Shown here piece after piece: positions 25,499 to 33,969 of a stretch of DNA of 64,000 nt (position 1 is the stretch's first letter; each line of letters starts with the position of its first letter). A program made the translations under genes and the position numbers. The DNA is from Streptomyces cynarae (GTDB taxonomy: Bacteria; Actinomycetota; Actinomycetes; Streptomycetales; Streptomycetaceae), in NCBI RefSeq assembly GCF_025642135.1, contig NZ_CP106793.1, positions 930,001 through 994,000 on the forward strand, written 5' to 3'. A model generated the notes under the pieces. The model was not told the origin of the DNA. It saw only the letters and a list, made by a program, of their open reading frames with translations, and did no database searches.

Positions 25499-26566
25499 AT
25501 GGGCGCGGTGCGGATCGACGGGAACCGGGTGCTGCTGCCGGGAGGTGTGCGGGTCCGCTTCATGCGGACGCTGCGGCTGCCGGAGACGGGTACGCATCCG
25601 CTGCCGCCGGGACTGGGCGAGTTCCCCGTACGCCGGGTGGAGGACTACGCGGAGACGGTGCCCGCCGAGTGGCGGGCGCGCGGCGGCGTGATGCTGCCGA
25701 TGTATCTGCGCGAGGCCATGTGGCTGCATTTCACGACGTCCGAGCCCGCCGCCCTGCAGGTGGGCGCGGGCAAGGTGTGCGCGGTCTCCGGCAGGCCCTG
25801 GAGCGCGCGTCTCGGCCGGGATCCGCAGAACTACGTGGTGCTTCCGCGTCAGCCGTGGCTGGACGGGATCAATTCCGGCCGGGGGACGGTGCGCCAGTTC
25901 GTGGCGGTGCCGCTCGGGCTCGGAGCCACAGTCGAGGGCCAGGTCACCGGTGAGGAGGTCTGGGGCGGGATACAGCTGCAGGTGTTCCCGCTCAGGGAGG
26001 GGCCCCTGGCCGCGTGGCGGGAGGAGGAGCGGCGCAGGAGGGAGTCGGCCCGGCAGATCGAGCGCGCCAGGGGGACCGCAGGTCCTTACGGTGGCGCCTT
26101 GCCCGCCCCGGGGGCACCGCCGGCCCCGGGTGCCGCGTTCCCGCCGGCCATGGCCGCCGCTCCGGGCGGGCCTTTGCGCAGCGCCCCGTCGATGGGCCTC
26201 GGCGTCGGCGGTTCGATGCGCCAGGAGGTCTACCGGGACGACCGGCCGGCCGGAAGCTGGGCCGAGGAGCCGGCCGGGCGCGTGTTCGTACATCTGGTCA
26301 CGCCTCCGGAGTGGCGTCGCATCACGGGCGAGGCGCCTCCGCCGTCCCCGGTGGACCGCGCGGCGTACACCGAGGCCGGGCTGCCGTGGTTCGACTACTA
26401 CGACCAGGACGGCGAGGATCTCGCGCCCACGGACACCCTGGGCGGCATCAAGCCGGTCGGCGACTGGCTCGGCGACGACCACACGCCGTGGCAACAGCCC
26501 TCGCCGCACCAGGTGAAGCCTCTCGGTGACGCGCCGGGGAAGCCGGTGCAGGACGGCGACTGGTGA
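25499..26566 (+). CDS. Hypothetical protein, soluble with Pro/Gly/Ala linker
   Basis: A 355-residue protein with no family I recognise. The N-terminal 180 residues look folded: MRTLRLPETGTHPLPPGLGEF, MYLREAMWLHFTTSEPAALQ, VGAGKVCAVSGRPWSARLGR and YVVLPRQPWLDGINSGRGTVRQF. Residues about 185-255 form a charged helix followed by a Pro/Gly/Ala-rich linker, and the rest is an acidic tail with a W-F-D-Y-Y motif. No signal peptide or membrane helix is seen. GGGGAAAAGGGGCGGGG precedes the ATG. It lies 35 bases after the FUSC transporter and could share its transcript. Confidence 0.75.
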   Translation: MGAVRIDGNRVLLPGGVRVRFMRTLRLPETGTHPLPPGLGEFPVRRVEDYAETVPAEWRARGGVMLPMYLREAMWLHFTTSEPAALQVGAGKVCAVSGRPWSARLGRDPQNYVVLPRQPWLDGINSGRGTVRQFVAVPLGLGATVEGQVTGEEVWGGIQLQVFPLREGPLAAWREEERRRRESARQIERARGTAGPYGGALPAPGAPPAPGAAFPPAMAAAPGGPLRSAPSMGLGVGGSMRQEVYRDDRPAGSWAEEPAGRVFVHLVTPPEWRRITGEAPPPSPVDRAAYTEAGLPWFDYYDQDGEDLAPTDTLGGIKPVGDWLGDDHTPWQQPSPHQVKPLGDAPGKPVQDGDW

Positions 26567-26574
26567 CTGCCCCT

Positions 26575-26678
26575 GTCCGGGCGGCGGATGATGCACAACC
26601 GGACCGGTGCGCTTGCCACTGCTGACCGTCCCGGTCCGGGCGGCGGATGGTGTGCCCAACCCGATCGGCGTGCTTGCC
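26575..26678. repeat. Imperfect 44-bp direct repeat
   Basis: 26575-26617 and 26634-26678 are diverged copies: both start GTCCGGGCGGCGGATG, continue with a short GC-rich variable part, and end TGCTTGCC or GCGCTTGCC. They fill the 203-base gap between two convergent genes. This looks like a local duplication of non-coding DNA. Confidence 0.55.
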
Positions 26679-26769
26679 GGGTGCACGCTCGGCGAGCGCG
26701 CCCCGAGGCCGCGTCTTCCCCGTCGACGGTGTGAGCGGTGAACTGCGGCTTGCCGTGGAGCCGTTTGCC

Positions 26770-27492
26770 TCACCGGTCGCCGTCCGTGCGCTGCCGCAGC
26801 AGTGCGCGCGGGCAGGTGCGGGCGGCCTGCGCGAGCAGGGCGTGCATGCGTTCGGCGAGCTGCGGGACCGTGTCCGCGGGCTCGGGGAACGGCAGGCGTA
26901 CGTCGCCGTGGTCGCGGGCCCGCTCGATGCGCAGCGTCAGCCCGTGCCGGTCGACGGCGAGCGGCTGGACACGTACGGCGCCGTGCAGGCTGCCCGGATC
27001 GACGAGCCGGGTCAGCCGCTGGACGGCGTCCGGGTGGGCGTCGGCGAGGTGGGTGAGCAGGCGGGCCTCGGCGGCGACGAGCGGATCGGGCTCGGCACTC
27101 GCGTACTCGTCGAGGTCGACGACGACCACTCCGTTCGCCCGGCGCAGAGCGATGCGCGTCGGCCGCAGGGCGAGTTGGTCCCCCTCGGGCTCGACCTCGC
27201 CTGCGAGCCACAGCCGGGCGCGGATCCGGGACCGTACGGGAACGGGCGCGACATCGGCGAACTCCAGGACCACGGACGGCTCTCCCCGGGGAGCGCACAG
27301 GGCGGCCGTGGGCAGTGCGCTGCCTGCGGGCGGGCACAGCAGCACCCGGCCGTCGGCGGCGACGGAGTGTGCGCCGGTGAACTCCTCCCGTCCGTCCCGC
27401 GCGGTCACGGAGCAGGACCATGCTGCGGCGAGCACCGAACGGGCACGCTCCGCTGCGACCGGCGCGGCCGTCCAGGCGTGACGGTGACCCAT
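26770..27492 (-). CDS. DUF2470 domain protein, probably iron-regulated heme-utilisation related
   Basis: A 240-residue protein from the ATG at 27492, preceded by AAGGAGG. The N-terminal half has the split-barrel-like pattern of HugZ/flavin-reductase relatives (GRVLLCPPAGSALPTAAL, RIRARLWLAGEVEP), and the C-terminal DUF2470 part includes LLTHLADAHPDAVQRLTRLVD and LTLRIERARDHGDVRLPFP. DUF2470 occurs at the C-terminus of HugZ-type heme-degrading proteins and pyridoxamine-oxidase-like folds. A near-consensus DtxR-family iron box lies 12 bases upstream of the ATG, so the gene should be induced by iron starvation. A role in heme iron release or siderophore-linked redox is inferred. Confidence 0.8.
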   Translation of the reverse strand: MGHRHAWTAAPVAAERARSVLAAAWSCSVTARDGREEFTGAHSVAADGRVLLCPPAGSALPTAALCAPRGEPSVVLEFADVAPVPVRSRIRARLWLAGEVEPEGDQLALRPTRIALRRANGVVVVDLDEYASAEPDPLVAAEARLLTHLADAHPDAVQRLTRLVDPGSLHGAVRVQPLAVDRHGLTLRIERARDHGDVRLPFPEPADTVPQLAERMHALLAQAARTCPRALLRQRTDGDR

Positions 27493-27503
27493 CCCGAACC
27501 TCC

Positions 27504-27522
27504 TTAGGTTAGCCTTGCCTAA
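27504..27522. promoter_or_regulatory. DmdR/IdeR-type iron box
   Basis: TTAGGTTAGCCTTGCCTAA matches the DtxR-family 19-bp consensus (TWAGGTTAGSCTWACCTWA) at 18 positions. It also forms a perfect 8-bp inverted repeat TAGGTTAG/CTAACCTA at 27505-27526. It sits just upstream of the DUF2470 start, the expected place for repression by iron-loaded DmdR1. Confidence 0.88.
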
Positions 27523-27576
27523 CCTATCGGAGATCGGGGTGTGCGCCAACCGGGCCCCGGGTTCATCACGGAAGCG

Positions 27577-28407
27577 TCAGAGGTGCGCCGTCCAGTGGGC
27601 GGGGCGCGTGACGGACGCCGGGAGCCTGGTGCCCGCGCTCCCCCGCGCCGCGTTGATCTGCGGCTGGGTCAGAAAGAAGGCGTCGGTCAGATCGGCGTCC
27701 GTGAGGTCCGCGTCCCGCATATCGGCGCCGATCAGATCCGCGTGGCGCAGGTCGGCGCCCGTGAGGTCGGCGGCTATCAGGCAGGCGCCCCGCAGACTGG
27801 CACCGCGCAGGTCGGCTCCCCTCAGACGCGCGCCGATGAGATCCGCGCCCCGCCGGTCCTTCGTGCGGCGGCCGGTCCCTGCACGGACCAGCTCACTGGT
27901 GCGCAGCAGCAGCACGTTGACCTCCTGCCGGTGCGCGCCCACATCCAATTCGCCGAGTTCCTCGGGGGTCCGGAGGGTCAGCCGCTCGGTCTCCTCCAGC
28001 ATGCGGCGCAGATCGGCGTGGACCGGGCGGGCCGCGGGGAGGGTGAGCGCCTCGCTCAGGTACCGGAGCAGCTCCTGGAGTTGCCGCACGACGGGGAACA
28101 CGGCGAACATCCGCCGGGCGTGCTCCCGGTCGCCCGAGCGCCAGTCCCGCCCGCCGAAGGTGATCTGCGAGACCTTCTGCCCGGCACCGAAGCAGTCGTA
28201 GACCGTGCAGCCGGTGAAGCCACGCTGCCGCAGGTCGGAGTGGACACCGCAGCGGAAGTCGCCCTGGAGGTTGTGGCAGGGCGTTCCGGCGTCCTTGTCG
28301 ACCGCGAAGTCGGCGGAGCGGGCGAAGGGCAGCGCGACACAGCACAGGGCGAAGCAGGAGCCGCAGTCGCCGCGCAGGTCGGAAGGATCGGTGGAGGGTG
28401 CGTGCAT
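27577..28407 (-). CDS. Pentapeptide repeat protein with Cys-rich N-terminus
   Basis: A 276-residue protein. The C-terminal third is a run of pentapeptide A(D/N)LxX units (GADLIGARLRGADLRGASLR, GACLIAADLTGADLRHADLI, ADMRDADLTDADLTDAF), which should form a right-handed quadrilateral beta-helix of about thirteen units. The N-terminal part has several cysteines (GDCGSCFALCCVALPF, PCHNLQGDFRCGVHSDL, TGCTVYDCFGAGQ), a pattern resembling metal- or Fe-S-binding modules. Some pentapeptide proteins mimic DNA and protect gyrase; that role cannot be assumed here. The start lies 235 bases from the divergent DUF5999 gene. Confidence 0.88.
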   Translation of the reverse strand: MHAPSTDPSDLRGDCGSCFALCCVALPFARSADFAVDKDAGTPCHNLQGDFRCGVHSDLRQRGFTGCTVYDCFGAGQKVSQITFGGRDWRSGDREHARRMFAVFPVVRQLQELLRYLSEALTLPAARPVHADLRRMLEETERLTLRTPEELGELDVGAHRQEVNVLLLRTSELVRAGTGRRTKDRRGADLIGARLRGADLRGASLRGACLIAADLTGADLRHADLIGADMRDADLTDADLTDAFFLTQPQINAARGSAGTRLPASVTRPAHWTAHL

Positions 28408-28642
28408 GACGTCACCCTAATCGGGGGTTCTGTGCCGGGACCGGCACCCGCCCGGTCGCCGGTGAGTGGCCGTGGGGACACGGCGCACGTACGGTCGCCT
28501 CATGGACAGCACGGCAACGGAGCACCACGGGGCCGGGAAAGCTCACCGTTGAGTTTCCCGGTCTGTGGGGGTCCTCTCACTCGTACGAAAACAAACTCCG
28601 CTACCACAGAGGCAGATCTCGTACGACCCCTGGAGAGACGTC

Positions 28643-28846
28643 ATGTGCACGCACCGGCCCGAGTGCCCGTCGGCCGACCGCCCCGACCACGACGCGGCGG
28701 TCATCGTCTCCGCCCACCCCGAACAGGGGTGGTACCGGCTGTGCAACGGCACCATCGTCTTCGACGACACCGGCGAACTGCTGCCGGACGGACGGGCGGT
28801 GGCACCGCAGCGCACGACCGGCAGAGTGGACGGGGTGAACGTCTGA
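28643..28846 (+). CDS. DUF5999 family small protein
   Basis: A 67-residue protein starting at ATG 28643 (MCTHRPECPSADRPDHDAA). The body VIVSAHPEQGWYRLCNGTIV and FDDTGELLPDG is the conserved DUF5999 pattern, a short Streptomyces family with two N-terminal cysteines and a third in LCNG that may bind zinc. The function is unknown. GAGAGACGTC precedes the start; in-frame upstream codons from 28565 appear non-coding by composition. It is convergent with the PIG-L gene, 40 bases apart. Confidence 0.85.
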   Translation: MCTHRPECPSADRPDHDAAVIVSAHPEQGWYRLCNGTIVFDDTGELLPDGRAVAPQRTTGRVDGVNV

Positions 28847-28886
28847 GTGGCCGTAGCCCACTGCTCAGCGACCGGAGCAGGGCGGG

Positions 28887-29630
28887 CTAACGGCCGAACA
28901 GCTCGAAGGCCACGGCCGGTGTCCCGCCGAACCGCTCCCCCGCGGCCTCGGTCTGGGCGGTGAGGAAGGACCGGGCGTAGGTCTCCGGGTCCTCGTCGGT
29001 CAACGCCTCGATGTAGGTGCGGTGTCGGAGGAGTGACCGCACCGCGCGTTCGAGCCCCGCTGTCGCGTCCACGGCGTGCGTGGGCTGCGCGGAACCGGCG
29101 ACGGCAACCCACCGAACGCCGTTCCAGGGCTCCAGTCCGCGCTCGGTGAGCTCGGGGAAGATCCACCGGTTGCCGGCGTCCGCGGCCGCGTCCAGGGTGG
29201 CGCGTCCCACGGCCACGTGGTCCGGGGTGTTCCAGGCGACCCCGCCCCAGGTGTCGCGGTGGTTGAGGGTGATGACCAGTTCCGGGCGGTGACGGCGGAT
29301 CGCCGCCGCGATGTCCCGGCGCAGCGGGACCCCGTACTCGACGACCCCGTCCCGGTGGTCCAGGAACTCCACCGTGGACACGCCGACCACCGCGGCGCTC
29401 GCCCGCTGCTCCCGCTCCCGCAGCGGTCCGCACGCGGAAGGCTCCAGCGAGTCGATCCCGGCCTCACCTCGGGTGGCGAGGAGATAAGCGACCTCGCGGC
29501 CGCCGTCGGTCCACCCGGCGACGGCCGCCGCGCATCCGTACTCGAGGTCGTCGGGGTGGGCGACGACGGCGAGGGCGCGCCGCCAGTCGTCCGGCATGGC
29601 TTTGAGCTGCTCGTTCCGTGGCGCGGTCAT
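28887..29630 (-). CDS. PIG-L family deacetylase
   Basis: A 247-residue enzyme of the GlcNAc-PI/MshB/LmbE group. The zinc-binding motif AHPDDLEYG lies near residues 24-32, the second metal ligand in TLNHRDTWGG near 130-140, and NTPDHVAVGRATLDAA supplies the conserved histidine. Members hydrolyse N-acetyl groups from sugars or amino-sugar conjugates, including mycothiol precursors and teicoplanin-type antibiotics. MshB in Streptomyces is generally about 290 residues, so this shorter paralogue probably has another substrate. It is monocistronic. Confidence 0.9.
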   Translation of the reverse strand: MTAPRNEQLKAMPDDWRRALAVVAHPDDLEYGCAAAVAGWTDGGREVAYLLATRGEAGIDSLEPSACGPLREREQRASAAVVGVSTVEFLDHRDGVVEYGVPLRRDIAAAIRRHRPELVITLNHRDTWGGVAWNTPDHVAVGRATLDAAADAGNRWIFPELTERGLEPWNGVRWVAVAGSAQPTHAVDATAGLERAVRSLLRHRTYIEALTDEDPETYARSFLTAQTEAAGERFGGTPAVAFELFGR

Positions 29631-29747
29631 GACCGCAGGGTAGCGCCGCTCTCCTCAGCGCCCTCGGGCGAGGTTGAAGTGGGCGAGGCCGCCCGTCGAC
29701 CGGTTCACCCCGACCCGCCCGCGCGGCGGCCGCTGACCTGTCCACCG

Positions 29748-29882
29748 CAGGGGGTGTTGCCGGCACCGGACGCCGACCCGCTGCGCGACATCCGCAACAC
29801 GCGGCGGCTCCACGGCGTGGTGGTGGACGGCCGCTGGATCGACCGCCCGGAGCGGGAACGGACTGCCGGCCGCCGTGCGTGA
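29748..29882 (+). pseudogene. C-terminal remnant of an amidohydrolase gene
   Basis: The 360-base gap between the PIG-L start and the alpha/beta hydrolase stop holds no intact gene, but a short plus-strand frame ending at 29882 encodes PAPDADPLRDIRNTRRLHGV and VVVDGRWIDRPERERTAG. This is the conserved last strand of imidazolonepropionase/prolidase-type amidohydrolases (usually LVVLDADPLADIRNTRRI). The upstream sequence no longer encodes the catalytic domain. It is a decayed gene end. Confidence 0.55.
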
Positions 29883-29990
29883 GGCGGCCTCGCAGGCCGC
29901 GCCACCGCAGGAGGGGCGGCGGCCGCCACGCGGGGGTGTGGATGCGGCGGGCAGCCGTGACCGGTGCGGCCGCGGACGCCCCGGGGGGCG

Positions 29991-31292
29991 TCAGACCTCG
30001 TCCCGCGCCAGCGCCAGCAGGCGGTCCAGGACGCGGGGACCGCCCGCACGGACACCGTCGTGTTCGAACTCGTCCGTCACCCAGGTGCGCAGGCCACGGA
30101 TCGCCCGGGCGGTGTCCAGCGCGTGGCCGGTGTCGACGTACATGTCGTCGTGGTAGATCGCCGCGGCCACCGGCACCTCGTTGGCGGCGAGACGGGCGCG
30201 GTCGTACAGCGGTGTCCAGTCGGTGCGCTCGGCGAGCAGGTGGGCGGTGTCACGCAGCGGGCGCAGCGCCGGGTCGGTGTCGAACATCCACGGGTGCACG
30301 GACTCCCCCGTGAACAGCACCGGCCCGTCGCCCGTGAGCGCCTTCCCCGCGTCGAACTGCGGGAACTCGGCCCGCACGCGCTCCGCCGACCACGCGGTGG
30401 GGCGCTCGTCCTGGCCGTAGATCGCCTCGTGGACCAGCGCGTACAGAGGGTGGCCCGCGAACGACAGCAGGTGGTGGACCTCCTCCTGGAAGGCGTCGGA
30501 GAGCTCGAGGCCCTGCGGGGTGCGGACGAAGGCGTCCTCGAGGAGGAAGTGCAGGCGGTGGCTGCCCTCGCTGCCGCCGAGCAGGATGCCGAGTGACTGG
30601 AACGCCTCCACGGTGAGCCGGTAGCCGCCGTTCAGGACCGGCTCGTGTCGCAGCAGGTACTCGGCGATACGGCGGACGCGCTCGACGTCCTGCGGGTAGC
30701 GGGCGTAGTGGGCGGCGACCTTGCGTTCGATACGCGGGTAGGCGGCCCGGTAGACGTCGTCGGCGTGCGCGTCGAGGGCGGGCAGGCCGCCGGTGATCAG
30801 TGCGGCGCGCAGCCCTTCGGGGGCCGTCGACAGGTAGGCGACGGTGCAGAAGCCGCCGAAGCTCTGCCCGAGGACCGTCCAGGGGGCGCCGCCGGTGACC
30901 TGGGGGCGGATCGCCTCGCAGTCGCGGACGATGGAGTCGGCGCGGAAGTGGGTGAGGTAGTCGGCCTGTTCGCGGGGGCCGCCGCGCAGCGGGAGGGTCT
31001 GCCGGTTGGCGGGTGTGGAGGCGCCGGTGCCGCGCTGGTCGAGCAGCAGGACGCGGAACTCCTCGAGGGCGCGGCCGAGCCAGGCCTGCTTGCCGATGAA
31101 GCGGTGCGCGCCGAAGCCGGGCCCGCCCTGGAGGTAGAGCAGCCAGGGCAGGTCGTCGTCCGCCTTGTCGCTCGCCACCACCTCCCGCGCGTACAGCTCG
31201 ATGGTCTCGCCGTCGGCGTCGTCGTGGTCCAGGGGCACGGTGAAGCGGCGGTCGGTGAGGACGATGCCGGGCTGGCGGTAGCTGTGGGTCAA
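29991..31292 (-). CDS. Alpha/beta hydrolase, proline iminopeptidase-like
   Basis: A 433-residue hydrolase. The TTG at 31292 is preferred: GGGGAG is correctly spaced and the conserved part begins at once (LTHSYRQPGIVLTDRRFTVP); the ATG at 31343 adds 17 atypical residues. The oxyanion loop LLYLQGGPGFGAHRFIG, the DQRGTGAST motif, nucleophile elbow GQSFGGFCTVAYL and late VTDEFEHDGVRAGG with the catalytic histidine fit the S33 prolyl aminopeptidase family, about 430 residues long. It would remove N-terminal proline from peptides. It is downstream of the LacI gene with a 133-base gap and is probably transcribed independently. Confidence 0.9.
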   Translation of the reverse strand: MTHSYRQPGIVLTDRRFTVPLDHDDADGETIELYAREVVASDKADDDLPWLLYLQGGPGFGAHRFIGKQAWLGRALEEFRVLLLDQRGTGASTPANRQTLPLRGGPREQADYLTHFRADSIVRDCEAIRPQVTGGAPWTVLGQSFGGFCTVAYLSTAPEGLRAALITGGLPALDAHADDVYRAAYPRIERKVAAHYARYPQDVERVRRIAEYLLRHEPVLNGGYRLTVEAFQSLGILLGGSEGSHRLHFLLEDAFVRTPQGLELSDAFQEEVHHLLSFAGHPLYALVHEAIYGQDERPTAWSAERVRAEFPQFDAGKALTGDGPVLFTGESVHPWMFDTDPALRPLRDTAHLLAERTDWTPLYDRARLAANEVPVAAAIYHDDMYVDTGHALDTARAIRGLRTWVTDEFEHDGVRAGGPRVLDRLLALARDEV

Positions 31293-31425
31293 GGGGGCTC
31301 CCCGGGACGGACGAATTCCAGGCCGCGTCCCAGTCCAGCACATGGTCGCGGGGCGCGGGCGCCCGGGATCAAGAAATCCGTACTGACCGGTCGTTCAGCC
31401 GGTTTCCCGGGGCACCCGGTGCCGG

Positions 31426-32460
31426 TCAGCGCGCGGACAGGCTGGAGTTGCGCACCACCAGCTCCGGCTGGAGCACGACCCGCCGGTGTTCGTGCGGGCG
31501 AGCGGTCGACTCGGCCGCCTCGGCCTCGGTCTCCTCCAGGAGGAGTTCGGCGGCGAGGGCGCCCATGGTGACGGCCGGCTGCCGTACGGAGGTGAGCGGC
31601 ACCGCGGCGGCCGCGGCGAACTCGATGTCGTCGTAGCCGACGATCGCGAGGTCGTCGGGAACGCTGACCCCGGCTGCGAACATGGCCTGCAGGACACCGA
31701 GGGCGAGCAGGTCGTTGGCGCAGAAGACGGCCGTCGGACGGTGTGCGAGCCCGAGGAGCCGGGCACCGGCGTCCCGGCCCGCGGCGACGTCGAGCCGCTC
31801 GGTCGGCAGTTCCCGCAGCGCCTCGGGGCCCAGCCCGGCCTCGGCCAGCGCGTTCAGGGCGCCGGTGCGGCGGTCCCTGACCTGGTTGAGGCCGGGCGGC
31901 CCGCTGACGTATGCGATGAAGCGGTGCCCGGCGTCGAGGAGGTGCCGCACGGCCAGGGCGCCGCCCGCCACGTCGTCGACCGACACCGAGCACTCGGTGG
32001 TGCCCTCGGCGACCCGGTCCACGAGCACGAACGGGATGCCGTGGCGACGGAACGTCTCGATGTTCCGTCCGGTCGCGTCGGCGGGGGTGAGCAGCACGCC
32101 GCGCACCCGTTGCTCGGCGAAGAGCGCCAGGTACTCGGCCTCCTCGGCGGCGCTCTGCGCACTGTTGCAGACCATCACGCCGAGCCCGGCGTTCCGGGCG
32201 GCCCGCTCGGCGCCACGGGCCACGTCCACGAAGAACGGGTTGCCCATGTCGAGGACGAGCAGGCCCATGATCCGGCTCCGCCCGGCCCGCAGCTGCCGTG
32301 CCGACTCGCTGCGGACGTAGCCGAGCCGGTCTATCACGGACAGCACGCGGGCGCGCGTCTCGGAGGCGACGGACTCGGGACGGTTGATGACGTTCGAGAC
32401 CGTGCCCACAGAGACTCCGGCGGCGCGGGCGACGTCCTTGATACCCACCGACTGGGCCAT
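31426..32460 (-). CDS. LacI family regulator of the rhamnose regulon
   Basis: A 344-residue LacI/GalR protein. The N-terminal HTH is IKDVARAAGVSVGTVSNVIN, followed by the hinge helix SESARQLRAGRS and a periplasmic-binding-like sugar domain (IMGLLVLDMGNPFFVDVARG, VDRVAEGTTECSVSVDDVAGG, FCANDLLALGVLQAMFAAGV). It is the last gene of the rhamnose transport operon, 79 bases after the BNR_4 gene. The divergent rha promoter region about 6.7 kb away contains TGAAA-N2-TTTCA operators typical of LacI-family proteins. The probable role is repression of rha genes relieved by rhamnose or a rhamnose derivative. Confidence 0.88.
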   Translation of the reverse strand: MAQSVGIKDVARAAGVSVGTVSNVINRPESVASETRARVLSVIDRLGYVRSESARQLRAGRSRIMGLLVLDMGNPFFVDVARGAERAARNAGLGVMVCNSAQSAAEEAEYLALFAEQRVRGVLLTPADATGRNIETFRRHGIPFVLVDRVAEGTTECSVSVDDVAGGALAVRHLLDAGHRFIAYVSGPPGLNQVRDRRTGALNALAEAGLGPEALRELPTERLDVAAGRDAGARLLGLAHRPTAVFCANDLLALGVLQAMFAAGVSVPDDLAIVGYDDIEFAAAAAVPLTSVRQPAVTMGALAAELLLEETEAEAAESTARPHEHRRVVLQPELVVRNSSLSAR

Positions 32461-32539
32461 CAGGCGGGGACCTCCAGGGAGACGAGGGGCGGCGGGGCGG
32501 GCTTCACACTATCGTCACCGCCCCGCACGGCGGATCCGG

Positions 32540-33952
32540 TCACGCGGGCAGGGCGAAGTCGACGACGTGGAGCGCCGAGGGTGTCGTACCACTGGACTTC
32601 TCCTGGTACATGAAGGACAGGGTGTTGTCCGCCTTCACCCGCATCTCGTCGATCACGACCTCGCCGAAGGCGTTCAGGCCGCTGCCGTCGTAGAGCAGCG
32701 TCCAGTCCGTGTAGCCGGAGGACTTCGACGCGCCGGCGATGCGCCCGTAGGGGAAGACGGCGTAGGCGTTGTCGTACTTGTCGAGGACCAGCTTGGTGCG
32801 CTGGCTGGAGTTCAGCGGGACCGGGATCTCGGTCTTCTGCCAGGTGCCGGAGGAGTTCTTGCGGACGTGGAAGGCGCGGCCGTTCGCGGTGCGGTCGGCG
32901 ACGTAGTCCGTGGTGCACTGGCCGAAGCGGCCGGGGACGTAGCTGATGATCGCGTGCGGCAGGCCGGTGGAGTCGGTGAACTGGCTCTCCTGGTTCATCA
33001 GGGAGTGGTCGGGGTTGAGGGGGTCCACGACGAGACCTGCGTCGGTGACGGCGACCGTGTCGGAGGTGCCGGTGGTGGCGACGAGCGCGCCCGCGTCGTT
33101 GCGCCAGGTGCGGCCGCGGTCGGTGGAGTGGACGTAGCCGGTGTCGTGGTTGGTGATGCCCCCGCTGGAGCACATCACGGCGGCGTTCTGCTCGCGCCAG
33201 GTGAAGAAGGCGTGCAGGCGGCCGTTCACGTCGTAGTCGATGCCGTGCAGGTACATGTTGCGGGCGGTACTGGAGCCGTGCGAGCTGGTGTAGGTGCCGG
33301 TCGAGCTGCTCCACTCACCGAGCGCCTTCCAGGACGAACCGTCGTACTCGGCGAGGGCGTTGCGGCCGTTGCCGGAAATCCCGACCCGGTAGCTCAGTTG
33401 CAGCTTGCCCTCGGGGGTGGAGACGAACTGCGGGTAGGTGAACTGCGAGGTGAGGGCGAGTCCGTCGAGGGACGTCTGGACGGCACCGAAGACGGACGAG
33501 GTCCAGGCGGTGGTGCCGGGGTTGTCCATCAGCCCGGCGACGGACTTCACGTAGAAGTAGCCGTCACTGTGCGAGTCCATGTTGAGGTGCAGACGGCCGT
33601 CGATCTCGGAGACGCCCAGGGAGATGACGTTGTGGGAGTCGTCGCTCTTGAGCTGGTGGGACAGGGTGACCGTGGACCAGGTGCTCGCCCCGAGCTTGCG
33701 GCGGGCGACCACGGCGTTGCGGGTGGAGGTGTACCAGGCGGCGTACTGGTAGCCCTGGTAGGTGAGCAGGCCGTTCTTCTGGAAGGAGTTGTTGTTGACC
33801 AGGCCGTCGTACGACACGAAGTAGATCGCCTGGCTGTCGAGTGTGGTGGTGCCGGTCCTGGTGACCGAGGGGCCGGGGGTCGCCGCCTGCGCCCTCCCCG
33901 GAGCCACCACGGCGCTCAGCAGGGCGGTCGCCAGCACGGTGCGTCGTCTCAT
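32540..33952 (-). CDS. Secreted BNR_4 repeat beta-propeller protein, candidate rhamnose-releasing enzyme
   Basis: A 470-residue protein from the ATG at 33952. The N-terminal RRRTVLATALLSAVVAPGRAQA is a twin-arginine-like signal peptide. The mature part has BNR_4-type blades: NGLLTYQGYQYAAWYTSTRN, LHLNMDSHSDGYFYVKSVAG, FTYPQFVSTPEGKLQLSYRV, LHAFFTWREQNAA and HSTDRGRTWRNDAGALVAT, suggesting a seven-bladed propeller. BNR_4 proteins include polysaccharide lyases; family PL42 L-rhamnose-alpha-1,4-glucuronate lyases have this fold. Its place between rhaM and the rhamnose LacI regulator makes release of rhamnose from plant arabinogalactan or a similar glycan likely, but catalytic residues were not identified. 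Confidence 0.78.
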   Translation of the reverse strand: MRRRTVLATALLSAVVAPGRAQAATPGPSVTRTGTTTLDSQAIYFVSYDGLVNNNSFQKNGLLTYQGYQYAAWYTSTRNAVVARRKLGASTWSTVTLSHQLKSDDSHNVISLGVSEIDGRLHLNMDSHSDGYFYVKSVAGLMDNPGTTAWTSSVFGAVQTSLDGLALTSQFTYPQFVSTPEGKLQLSYRVGISGNGRNALAEYDGSSWKALGEWSSSTGTYTSSHGSSTARNMYLHGIDYDVNGRLHAFFTWREQNAAVMCSSGGITNHDTGYVHSTDRGRTWRNDAGALVATTGTSDTVAVTDAGLVVDPLNPDHSLMNQESQFTDSTGLPHAIISYVPGRFGQCTTDYVADRTANGRAFHVRKNSSGTWQKTEIPVPLNSSQRTKLVLDKYDNAYAVFPYGRIAGASKSSGYTDWTLLYDGSGLNAFGEVVIDEMRVKADNTLSFMYQEKSSGTTPSALHVVDFALPA

Positions 33953-33969
33953 GGGTGCGTCTCCCGGGT

